Positions 5,543-13,417 of a DNA stretch of 14,634 nucleotides are shown in pieces. A program made the position numbers and the translations under genes. The notes under the pieces are model-generated. The model was not told the origin of the DNA. It made no database searches and saw only the letters and a list, made by a program, of their open reading frames with translations. Numbering within the stretch: the stretch's first letter is position 1; each line of letters opens with the position of its first letter. The stretch is from RGIG5299 sp045542315 (GTDB taxonomy: Bacteria > Bacillota > Clostridia > Oscillospirales > RGIG5299). Where the stretch lies: assembly GCA_045542315.1 (NCBI GenBank), contig JAZQKU010000038.1, forward strand, positions 1 to 14,634, in the 5' to 3' direction.

Positions 5543-6727
5543 ATGAAACAGCTTAAAATAGGAATAATAGGTCTCGGAGGCAGAGCAAGACACGTAGCCA
5601 TGTACACGAGAAATTCGGGAAAATCACTCGGAATTGCAGAGGTGAGGGTTACCGCGGTCTGCGACGTTAAGCCTAAAGAGGAGCTTATCGCTTACGCAAA
5701 GGCTGACGGCTATGACGTTGATATATCGGAGTCCCGCTTCTATACCGACGTCGATGAAATGCTTGACAAGGAGGAACTTGACGCAGTAATCATCGGCACT
5801 CGCTGCAACCTCCACACACCTCTTGCAATAAAGGTGCTTGAAAGAAATATCGACCTTTTCCTTGAAAAGCCCGTTGCAACCACAATAGAGGATCTTCTTG
5901 CTTTGAAGGCGGCAGGCGAGAGAAGCAAATCGCGCGTTGTCGTTTCATTCCCCCTTCGCGTAACCCCTCCCGTAACTCTTTCCAAGGAGATAATCGATTC
6001 GGGCGAGATAGGCGACGTGGTTTTTGCAAACGGTTGGACGAGAGTTGCTTACGGCGGCTGCTACTACCACAACTGGTACCGTGACGAGAGCATCACGGGC
6101 GGCCTTTTCCTTCAGAAGGCTACTCACGATTTCGACTATATAAACTACCTTATCGGCAAAAAGCCCGTTGATATCTGCGCAATGAAATCCAAAATGGTAA
6201 TGAAGGGCAATAAGCCTGCGGGACTTTATTGCAAGGACTGCCCGGAAAATCCCACCTGCCCGGAGGGCACCGTCCACGGCTGGCGCACCTTCGGCTATGC
6301 GCAGGACGACGGCAAGTGCTGCTACGCGGTTGATACCGGCAACGAGGATTCGGGCTCCGCTATCCTTCGCTATGAGGACGGCACCCATTTAAGCTATTCG
6401 CAGGCATTCTTCCTTCGCAATATTGCCTCCTGCGGCAGAGGAGTTTTCCTCGGCGGCACCAAGGGCTCTCTTACCTTTGATTTCAACACCAACGTAATAA
6501 AGGTTGCAAGGAGCTACGAAAACGTGGTCAAGGATATAACCTTCACCGCAAGCGGCGCCCATTTCGGCGGCGACGAAAGACTCACCGAGAATTTCGTAAA
6601 AATGCTTTGCGACGTCGAGCCCTCTCACTCGCCTCTCGAGGAAGGACTCATTTCGGCACTTATCTGCTTAAAGGCAAAGCAGTCGGCGGAAACCGAAGCG
6701 TTCAAAAAGATCGTTTACGAAAAATAA
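5543..6727 (+). CDS. Gfo/Idh/MocA family NAD(P)-dependent oxidoreductase
   Basis: A 394-residue cytoplasmic dehydrogenase of a family that oxidises or reduces sugars, inositols and similar carbonyl or hydroxyl substrates. The N-terminal Rossmann motif GLGGRAR (residues 10-16) binds the nucleotide, the family lysine lies in LEKPVAT (K109), and the substrate-domain His-Asp pair is H195-D196 in KATHDFDY. The C-terminal half is the alpha/beta substrate domain. An unusual cysteine cluster is present: C230, C233, C239, C259 and C260. AGGA (5531-5534) lies 8 bases before ATG 5543. It is monocistronic between its own promoter and terminator, so context does not give the substrate. Family secure; reaction unknown. 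Confidence 0.93.
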   Translation: MKQLKIGIIGLGGRARHVAMYTRNSGKSLGIAEVRVTAVCDVKPKEELIAYAKADGYDVDISESRFYTDVDEMLDKEELDAVIIGTRCNLHTPLAIKVLERNIDLFLEKPVATTIEDLLALKAAGERSKSRVVVSFPLRVTPPVTLSKEIIDSGEIGDVVFANGWTRVAYGGCYYHNWYRDESITGGLFLQKATHDFDYINYLIGKKPVDICAMKSKMVMKGNKPAGLYCKDCPENPTCPEGTVHGWRTFGYAQDDGKCCYAVDTGNEDSGSAILRYEDGTHLSYSQAFFLRNIASCGRGVFLGGTKGSLTFDFNTNVIKVARSYENVVKDITFTASGAHFGGDERLTENFVKMLCDVEPSHSPLEEGLISALICLKAKQSAETEAFKKIVYEK

Positions 6728-6740
6728 AATCATAAAACCG

Positions 6741-6774
6741 ATACGGCAGACGTTGTCTGCCGTATTTCTTTTTT
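6741..6774 (+). terminator. Intrinsic terminator of the Gfo/Idh/MocA gene
   Basis: ATACGGCAGAC (6741-6751) pairs with GTCTGCCGTAT (6755-6765) around a tight loop and is followed by TTCTTTTTT. It begins 13 bases after the stop codon. Confidence 0.93.
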
Positions 6775-6822
6775 AAAACACTGTAAATTTTTATATTTAC
6801 TATTTATTTTTTGTGAAAAATA

Positions 6823-6831
6823 TGTTATATT
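6823..6831 (+). promoter_or_regulatory. Extended -10 promoter of the rlmB unit in an AT-rich leader
   Basis: TGTTATATT (6823-6831) fits an extended -10. The region upstream (6782-6820) is almost all A and T and contains the small palindrome GTAAAT-TTTTAT-ATTTAC (6783-6800), so it could act as an UP element. An alternative pair is TTGTGA (6811-6816) with TATATG (6833-6838). The start codon lies about 55 bases on. Confidence 0.5.
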
Positions 6832-6885
6832 ATATATGTCAAAATATATCAAAATGAAAAAGTGTGCGAAAACGAGGAAAAGGCA

Positions 6886-7782
6886 ATGAAAAGCGGAAAT
6901 TACAAAGAAAAAAACGGTTATAAATACAATAAAAACGGCGGTGCCAAAAGAGGCGCAAGACAAAACGAAAGATTTTTCGAGGAAAAAAGAGCACCGAAAA
7001 AGGCTCCCGTAAAAATAAATCCCGAAGTTTCCGAGACCTCAGAGCGTGAGGATATCGTTTACGGCAGAAACCCCGTTTTCGAGCTTTTGGAATCGGGAAG
7101 AGGCATTGAGAAGATCTACGTTCAGTCGGGCGAGCGCACCGGATCGATAGTAAAGCTCGTTGCGGTTGCAAGGGCAAAATCGGTAATCGTTGTTGAAGCC
7201 GACCGCAAGAAGCTCGACGAGCTTGCGGCAGGCGGTCTTCATCAGGGCGTAGTTGCGGTTGCGGCAATGAAGGAGTATTGCGAGGTAGCCGATATTCTTG
7301 CCGCCGCAAAGGAAAAGGACGAGAAGCCTTTTATAATCATCTGTGAAAATATAACCGACCCCCACAACCTCGGCGCGATAATACGCACCGCCTGCTGTGC
7401 GGGTGCACACGGCGTTATAATTCCCAAAAGAGGCGGCGTCGGCGTAAACTCCACCGTCTATAAAACGAGCGCGGGTGCTGCGGAATATATGCCCGTTGCA
7501 AAGGTAAACAGCATTTCAAACGCTATAGGCGAGCTTAAGGCAAACGGCGTGTGGATATACGGAACCGACGCATCGGGTGAACAGAACTACACCGAATGCG
7601 ACCTTAACGGCTCGATAGCCCTTGTCATCGGCTCCGAGGGTGAGGGAATGAAGAAGCACACGGTATCACAGTGCGATTTTCTGGTAAAAATACCTTTAAA
7701 GGGCAAAATAAATTCGCTTAACGCAAGCGCCGCGGCGGCGGTAATGATCTACGAGGCACTCCGCCAGCGCGACGCGAAATAA
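6886..7782 (+). CDS. rlmB: 23S rRNA (guanosine-2'-O-)-methyltransferase RlmB, TrmH/SpoU family
   Basis: A 298-residue SPOUT methyltransferase expected to methylate the 2'-O of G2251 (E. coli numbering) in 23S rRNA using S-adenosylmethionine. After a basic, low-complexity tail of about 45 residues comes the substrate-binding domain with VYGRNPVFELL. The three SpoU motifs follow: DPHNLGAIIRTA (from D158), VIGSEGEGM (G249-S-E-G) and IPLKGKINSLNASAA (N276-S-L-N-A-S), which form the trefoil knot. ATG at 6886 is preferred because GAGGA (6874-6878) lies 7 bases upstream; the in-frame GTG at 6862 has none. The basic N-terminal tail is longer than in E. coli RlmB and may contact rRNA. It heads a probable operon with the next two genes. 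Confidence 0.92.
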   Translation: MKSGNYKEKNGYKYNKNGGAKRGARQNERFFEEKRAPKKAPVKINPEVSETSEREDIVYGRNPVFELLESGRGIEKIYVQSGERTGSIVKLVAVARAKSVIVVEADRKKLDELAAGGLHQGVVAVAAMKEYCEVADILAAAKEKDEKPFIIICENITDPHNLGAIIRTACCAGAHGVIIPKRGGVGVNSTVYKTSAGAAEYMPVAKVNSISNAIGELKANGVWIYGTDASGEQNYTECDLNGSIALVIGSEGEGMKKHTVSQCDFLVKIPLKGKINSLNASAAAAVMIYEALRQRDAK

Positions 7783-7803
7783 CAAACGAAAGGACGGCAC
7801 AAA

Positions 7804-10236
7804 ATGGAAGATTTTGAAGAAAAGCTTAACGAAATACTCAGAGAAACTGACGAATACGATAAGATAAAGTCGGAGCTTGACGACAGTTATCTTTTATCGG
7901 GTGCCGTTTCCGACGATGAGCTTGACGCAATTTTAGGCGAATTCGGAGTTTTGGCCCAAAAGGGAAAGCCCATCGTTATAAAAGACACCTTAAGCACCGA
8001 CGAGCTTATCGCAGTAAAGGACGGCATCTCCTTAAATCCCTACACCCATGAGGCAGAGGAAGAGGAAAAAGAGAAAAGGGAAGAGGATATTTCCAAAACT
8101 CAGGTCTTTACCGATGAGCCTTCTCCCGAAACCGACTTCAAGGAAAAGGACGAGGTCGAAACGGTAAACGATAAGGTGTTAAAGGAGCAGGAAGAAAAAT
8201 TCTTCGGTAAAGGCTCGAAGATAAGAGAAAACGTCTTTAACTGGGAAAAGGACCGCGACCTTCGCGTGCCGACCAAGGAGGAGGCAAATCTGCTCGAGGG
8301 TCAGGTAAGCTTTCTTACGAAAGAGGAAACGGAGCAGGACAGAAAGCTTACGGGCTATTTCACCGACGTTTACGACGTTTCCGATTTAATGGAAAACAGC
8401 CGTAAGCTGAAGGAATTGACCTCGAATAAGGAAAAGGATTACGATAACGGTGTTAAATTCAGCGGCCTTATGGGCAAGCTCTTTAACGAGCCGGAAAGCG
8501 ATGACGAGCCGATAAACGATATTCCCGACGAAGAGGAAAAAACGGTTGAGGATTATGAAAACACCGAGGCTGCCTCGGAAATAGCAAACGATCTTAAATT
8601 TCAGAAGCGTCAGTCGATGCTCCGCCTTATCTTTGCGGCGGCGGTAACGGCAGTGCTTCTCATAATAGACGTTGCGGTATCCTTAAAGCTGCCCCTTCCC
8701 GCGGTAATAGACTACACGAGCTCCGCATTTTCCTTCGGAATAGCAACTCTCGGGCTTCTTTTGGCGGTAGTGGCCTGCGGTGTAAGAAGCTTCATTTCGG
8801 GAATAACCGGCATATTTACCTTAAAGCCCTCTAACGACAGCGCTCCCGCCATTGCCGTAATCGTTGCAATGATAACCGATATAGCAATTATTTTCGGCTA
8901 CACCGAGGGAAGCTTTTATTCCTTCACCGGTCTTGCGGCGCTTTGCTTTACGGTAAATCTTCTTTCAAAATATTTAAGACTTTCCACCGTGCTTTCAAGC
9001 TTTGAGATAGTATCCTCAAACGAGCAGAAGCACGTTGCGATAGCGGTAAACCGTTTCCCTCAAAGCGGCGCCTACAACGAGGAGATAGCGGTTATGAAGA
9101 CCGATTTCGTAAAGGGCTTTATGGATTCGGTAACCGCATACGACGGCACCGAGCGGCTGAATATCTATCTTCTCCCGATAATGGCGGCGGCGGTGATAAT
9201 TTCGGGCGTTATAGCGGCGATGAAGGGTATGACGGCGGTAATGTCGTTTACCTTCGCGTTGAATGCGGCGGTGCTTTCGGCAACGCTTGTTTCGCCACTT
9301 TCGGCGGCTCTTCCCATCTACTATGAGAGCGCCCTTTTGAAAAAGAAAAAAGCGGCTGTGCTTTCATTGAAGGCTGCCGACAATTTCGAGGATAAACGGG
9401 TGTTTGTAATAAAGGACACCGAATTTTTCAACCCCGAAGCAATGAAAATAAAGGGAATGAAGGTATTTCCCGAGAGCGAGCTTTACGAAACGATACTTTA
9501 CGCCGCAAGCCTTTACAGCAAGCTCGGCGGACCTGCTGCGGCGGCGTTTAAAAAGCTCTTGGGAGAAAACGAGGAGCTTCTGCCCGTTTCCGACCTTACT
9601 GTGCGCGACGGTATCGGCATAACCGCAACCGTCGGCGATAAAAAGCTTTACAGCGGCATTCCGAGCTTTATCGAATCGCTCGGAGTCGATATGCAAAAAG
9701 TTGATTTTGCCACCGCCTACAAGAAGGGCAGAGGCAAGCTTATTGCAATAGCCGATGAAAACCGTTTAATGGGTGTATTTTCACTTTCCTACACGGGCGG
9801 CAAAAGAATGAAGCAATACCTGCGCCTTGCGGCAAAGCAGGACTTTTTGACTGTCGTCTGCTCCGATGACCCCAATATCACCGCCCGCTTTATAGCCGAT
9901 TGCTATAAAGAGGATAACGCCGAGATACAGATAGTCGGCACCAAGCATTCAAACGAGCTTTGCCGCGCAACCTGCGATAAAAGCTTTATTCCCGCAAGGA
10001 CCGTTTCAACCGACGGACCCTTGGGCGCCTTCCACGCGGTGATTTCCGCCCTTCGCCAGAAGAGAAGCGCAAGGATAGGCGACGTTATAAGGCTTATCGC
10101 AACCGCGCTTGCGGCGGCAGTCGCTCTTTTCCTTGCGGTAACGGGAAGCCTTGAGCTTTTCGGCGCGGCGGCGGTAATAGTATTCCAGCTTATATGGGCG
10201 GTAGTGCTTGCCGCGGTAACTTTTTTCAGATTATAA
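7804..10236 (+). CDS. Degenerate (pseudo) P-type ATPase-like membrane protein with acidic N-terminal extension
   Basis: This 810-residue protein has a hydrophilic, acidic N-terminus (1-270), then helices at about 272-294, 309-334, 347-367, 372-395, a loop of only about 58 residues, helices 454-475 and 478-506, a large soluble part (about 507-755), and two C-terminal helices. That is the layout of a P1B-type metal ATPase with a shrunken actuator domain. Matching N- and P-domain blocks exist: SxxGGPAAAAF (canonical HP is G576-P577), DGIGITATVGDKKLYSG (from D602), and SDDPNITARFIADC (S687-D688-D689 for TGD). The phosphorylation site DKTGT is replaced by KDTEFF (D538), TGE is absent and GDGxxND is GTKHSNEL (712-719). 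ATP-driven transport is therefore unlikely. AAAGGA lies 9 bases before the ATG. Homology is inferred from layout and motif positions. Confidence 0.75.
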   Translation: MEDFEEKLNEILRETDEYDKIKSELDDSYLLSGAVSDDELDAILGEFGVLAQKGKPIVIKDTLSTDELIAVKDGISLNPYTHEAEEEEKEKREEDISKTQVFTDEPSPETDFKEKDEVETVNDKVLKEQEEKFFGKGSKIRENVFNWEKDRDLRVPTKEEANLLEGQVSFLTKEETEQDRKLTGYFTDVYDVSDLMENSRKLKELTSNKEKDYDNGVKFSGLMGKLFNEPESDDEPINDIPDEEEKTVEDYENTEAASEIANDLKFQKRQSMLRLIFAAAVTAVLLIIDVAVSLKLPLPAVIDYTSSAFSFGIATLGLLLAVVACGVRSFISGITGIFTLKPSNDSAPAIAVIVAMITDIAIIFGYTEGSFYSFTGLAALCFTVNLLSKYLRLSTVLSSFEIVSSNEQKHVAIAVNRFPQSGAYNEEIAVMKTDFVKGFMDSVTAYDGTERLNIYLLPIMAAAVIISGVIAAMKGMTAVMSFTFALNAAVLSATLVSPLSAALPIYYESALLKKKKAAVLSLKAADNFEDKRVFVIKDTEFFNPEAMKIKGMKVFPESELYETILYAASLYSKLGGPAAAAFKKLLGENEELLPVSDLTVRDGIGITATVGDKKLYSGIPSFIESLGVDMQKVDFATAYKKGRGKLIAIADENRLMGVFSLSYTGGKRMKQYLRLAAKQDFLTVVCSDDPNITARFIADCYKEDNAEIQIVGTKHSNELCRATCDKSFIPARTVSTDGPLGAFHAVISALRQKRSARIGDVIRLIATALAAAVALFLAVTGSLELFGAAAVIVFQLIWAVVLAAVTFFRL

Positions 10237-10249
10237 GGATTGAATCAAA

Positions 10250-12652
10250 ATGACTAACTACGAAAATTACAAAACAAAGGAAATGGTGCTTCCGATAGTT
10301 GCTCTTCGCGGTCTTACCGTCATGCCCGGCTCGAGAGTGCAGTTTGACGTTGCGAGAAAGCAGTCCTTGAAGGCTGTTGACACGGCGCTTAAGGGAAACC
10401 AGAAGATAGTTCTCATTTCCCAAAGAGATATAAGAGTTGAAAATCCCACCGAGGAGGATCTCTTCAGAGTCGGCTGCGTTGCAAAGGTAAGCTCAATGCT
10501 TAAAATGCAGGGCGGCGGCGCAAAGGTCGTCGTTGAGGGAATCGACCGTGCCGTTTTAAAAACAATAATCGGCGCGGAATCTCATCTTGTCGGCATCGTT
10601 GAAAGCGTTACCTGCCCCGACGTCGCGTCGGACACCGCACAGGCGGAGGCGCGTATCCGTCAGCTCACCGATCTGATGCAGGGCTATGCCGATATCTTCC
10701 CGAAGATTCCCGACGATATCATCTATAACGTAATGGAATCAAAGAGCCTCGGCACTCTCGCCGACTATATGGCGGCCAATCTCCCCTTGAAATACGAGCT
10801 TAAGCAGGAGGTGCTTGAGCAGTTTGACGTTTTTGAAAGAGCCGACACGATGATATCCATTTTGTCAAAGGAGCTTGAGATACTCGAGCTTGAGCAGGGC
10901 CTTGCAGATAAGGTGAGAGCGGCTCTTGATAAAAACCAGAGAGATTTTTATCTTCGCGAGCAGATGAAGGTGATCTCCGACGAGCTTGGCGAGGGCGAAA
11001 GCCCCATGGACGAGGCTAACGGCTACAAGGAGCGAATTGAAAAGCTCAACACCACCGACGAGGTAAAGGAAAAGCTCAAAACGGAGGCCTTGCGCCTTTC
11101 GAAAATGCCTTTCGGCTCCCACGAGGGCTCTGTAATAAGCGGCTATCTCGACACGGTGCTTGACCTTCCCTTCGGAGAATACACCGAGGAGCATCTTGAC
11201 GTCAACGACGCCGCAAAGCAGCTCGATAAGGAGCATTACGGCCTTAAAAAGGTAAAGGAAAGAATTCTGGAATACGTTGCCGTGCGCCAGCTTTCTCCCG
11301 AATTAAAGGGTCAGATAATCTGCCTTGTAGGCCCTCCCGGAGTGGGAAAGACCTCGATCGCCTCCTCTATTGCAAAAACGCTTGGCAGAAACTACGCCCG
11401 CATTTCCTTGGGCGGTATAAGGGACGAGGCCGAGATACGCGGTCACAGAAAGACCTATATCGGCGCAATGCCCGGCAGAATAATAAGGGCAATAAAGCAG
11501 GCAAAGAGCTTAAATCCCCTTATCTTGCTTGATGAGATAGATAAGCTCGGCTTCGACTATAAGGGTGACCCCTCCGCCGCACTTTTGGAGGTGCTTGATC
11601 CCGAGCAAAACAAGACCTTCACCGATAATTACCTTGAAATACCCTTCGATCTTTCCGACGTTTTGTTTATCACCACCGCAAACAGCGCCGACCTCATTCC
11701 CGCGCCTCTGTACGACAGAATGGAGGTCATCGAGATCGGAAGCTACACCTTGAATGAAAAGAAGCAGATAGCCAAAAAGCATCTTATTCCCAAGCAGATG
11801 GAGCGTCACGGTCTTACAAAGGCCACCTTCTCGATAGGTGAAAAGCAGATCGTCGAGCTTATAGACGGCTACACCCGCGAGGCGGGCGTAAGAGAGCTTG
11901 AAAGAGAGCTTGCGCTCGTTATGAGAAAGGCGGCAGCGGAGATAGCGTCGGGCAAGGCCGAAAAGGTAAAGATCGACAGTGCCAAACTGCTTGAATATGC
12001 AGGCACGAGAAAACGTAAAAAGGATAATCTGAAGAGAGAACCCGAAACGGGAGTCGCAACGGGTCTTGCCTATACCGCCGTCGGCGGAGAGGTTCTCACC
12101 ATAGAGGTGAATATTATGGAGGGAAGCGGCAAGGTGGAACTTACAGGCTCACTCGGCGACGTTATGAAGGAAAGCTGCCATGCGGCGGTAAGCTTCATAA
12201 GAGCGAACAGCTCGGTTTTAAAGCTTAAAAATTCGGATTTCTATAAGACCAAGGATATACATATCCATTTTCCCGAGGGTGCAGTTCCGAAGGACGGCCC
12301 CTCTGCGGGTATAACCATCACCACCGCTTTGGTTTCGGAGCTTACCGGTATTCCCGTAAGAAGCGATATAGCAATGACGGGTGAAATAACCCTTCGCGGA
12401 AGAGTGCTTGCGATAGGCGGCCTGAAGGAGAAGACTATGGCGGCATACAAAAACGGTATAATGACCGTTATCGTTCCCGAGGAAAACCGCTCCGATATCG
12501 ACGATATCGATTCCGAGGTAAAGGAGCACCTTGGCTTCGTATATGCCGAAAGAATAAACGAGGTTTTGAAGACGGCGTTGGTCGATTCTCCCTTTATCGA
12601 AGAAGCCGTCAGCTACAAAACCGATAGAAAAGGCGTAATTGCCGAGGCGTAA
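10250..12652 (+). CDS. lon: ATP-dependent Lon protease (endopeptidase La)
   Basis: An 800-residue cytoplasmic protease that unfolds and degrades damaged and regulatory proteins as a hexamer. The N-terminal substrate domain opens with VLPIVALRGLTVMPG. A coiled-coil linker follows, then the AAA+ module with Walker A GPPGVGKT (361-368) and Walker B LLDEID (D428-E429). The C-terminal peptidase domain carries the Ser-Lys dyad: S685 in PKDGPSAG and K726 in GGLKEK. All key residues are intact and the length is normal. AAGGA (10235-10239) overlaps the previous stop and lies 10 bases before ATG. It is probably co-transcribed with rlmB and the pseudo-ATPase. No CIRCE-like operator was seen upstream. 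Confidence 0.97.
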   Translation: MTNYENYKTKEMVLPIVALRGLTVMPGSRVQFDVARKQSLKAVDTALKGNQKIVLISQRDIRVENPTEEDLFRVGCVAKVSSMLKMQGGGAKVVVEGIDRAVLKTIIGAESHLVGIVESVTCPDVASDTAQAEARIRQLTDLMQGYADIFPKIPDDIIYNVMESKSLGTLADYMAANLPLKYELKQEVLEQFDVFERADTMISILSKELEILELEQGLADKVRAALDKNQRDFYLREQMKVISDELGEGESPMDEANGYKERIEKLNTTDEVKEKLKTEALRLSKMPFGSHEGSVISGYLDTVLDLPFGEYTEEHLDVNDAAKQLDKEHYGLKKVKERILEYVAVRQLSPELKGQIICLVGPPGVGKTSIASSIAKTLGRNYARISLGGIRDEAEIRGHRKTYIGAMPGRIIRAIKQAKSLNPLILLDEIDKLGFDYKGDPSAALLEVLDPEQNKTFTDNYLEIPFDLSDVLFITTANSADLIPAPLYDRMEVIEIGSYTLNEKKQIAKKHLIPKQMERHGLTKATFSIGEKQIVELIDGYTREAGVRELERELALVMRKAAAEIASGKAEKVKIDSAKLLEYAGTRKRKKDNLKREPETGVATGLAYTAVGGEVLTIEVNIMEGSGKVELTGSLGDVMKESCHAAVSFIRANSSVLKLKNSDFYKTKDIHIHFPEGAVPKDGPSAGITITTALVSELTGIPVRSDIAMTGEITLRGRVLAIGGLKEKTMAAYKNGIMTVIVPEENRSDIDDIDSEVKEHLGFVYAERINEVLKTALVDSPFIEEAVSYKTDRKGVIAEA

Positions 12653-12745
12653 GCCTTGAATTTTCAAATTTTTTAAAGCTTTATCATTCGGTTTTCACAA
12701 AAATAGGTTAAAATAACAGTAACTGATTAAAAGGAAAGAAAAAAG

Positions 12746-13417
12746 ATGAGTAAGCTGCTTATCGTCGATGACGAGGCGAGAATAAGAGAAATAATAAGAA
12801 AATACGCAGAATACGAGGGCTACACCGTTTCCGAAGCGGAAAACGGTGTAAAAGCTCTTGAAATGGCGAAAGGTAAAGAGTTTGACCTTATCGTTATGGA
12901 CGTAATGATGCCCGAGCTCGACGGATTTTCCGCCGTCAAGGAGATCCGCAAGTTTTCGGGAGCGCCGGTGCTGATGCTTTCGGCAAGAGGCGAGGAATAC
13001 GATAAGATCCACGGCTTCGAGCTCGGAGCCGACGATTACGTTGTAAAGCCCTTCTCTCCCAAGGAGCTTATGGCGAGAGTCGAGGCAATAATCAAGCGTA
13101 CAAGAGGCAGCGCTCAGCGTCACGAAATCGTTACAGTAGGCGGCCTTGAGGTGGATTTCACCGCAAGAACGGTGAAGATCGACGGAAACGAGGTTTCAAT
13201 GTTCCCCAAGGAATACGACCTTTGCTTCTACCTCGTTAAAAACAGAGGAGTAGCGCTCACGAGAGAACGCCTTATCTCCGACGTTTGGGGCTACGATTAT
13301 TACGGTGATGACCGCACTCTCGACACTCATATCAAGCTTCTTCGCAAGAGCCTTGGGGATTACAGCAGATTAGTAACCACCTTAAGAGGAGTGGGATACC
13401 GCTTTGAAAAGGAATAA
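12746..13417 (+). CDS. OmpR/PhoB-family response regulator transcription factor
   Basis: A 223-residue two-domain regulator. The receiver domain has the acidic pocket (D8, D9), phospho-acceptor D52 in VMDVMMPELDG, switch residue S79 and K101 in VVKPFSP. The C-terminal winged-helix domain shows the usual ending with the segment MFPKEYDLCFYL, TRERLISDVWGYDYYGDDR and RGVGYRFEKE. It resembles the VanR/PhoB group and would bind direct repeats near its target promoters when phosphorylated. AAGGA (12731-12735) lies 10 bases before the ATG. The 93-base gap after lon has no convincing terminator; a TAAAAT at 12709-12714 could be a -10 but lacks a clear -35. It overlaps the kinase gene by 14 bases, so they form a pair. 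Confidence 0.95.
   Translation: MSKLLIVDDEARIREIIRKYAEYEGYTVSEAENGVKALEMAKGKEFDLIVMDVMMPELDGFSAVKEIRKFSGAPVLMLSARGEEYDKIHGFELGADDYVVKPFSPKELMARVEAIIKRTRGSAQRHEIVTVGGLEVDFTARTVKIDGNEVSMFPKEYDLCFYLVKNRGVALTRERLISDVWGYDYYGDDRTLDTHIKLLRKSLGDYSRLVTTLRGVGYRFEKE

Noticed and set aside
6854..6889. 11-residue leader-like frame starting ATG 6854 and overlapping the rlmB start as ATGA
   Set aside because: It has no ribosome site before its ATG and no attenuator structure after it; the GAGGA inside it already serves rlmB.
12653..12745. TTGAATTTTCAA followed by T run as a terminator after lon
   Set aside because: The stem is only 5 weak A/T-rich pairs with a 2-base loop, too small to be a convincing intrinsic terminator.
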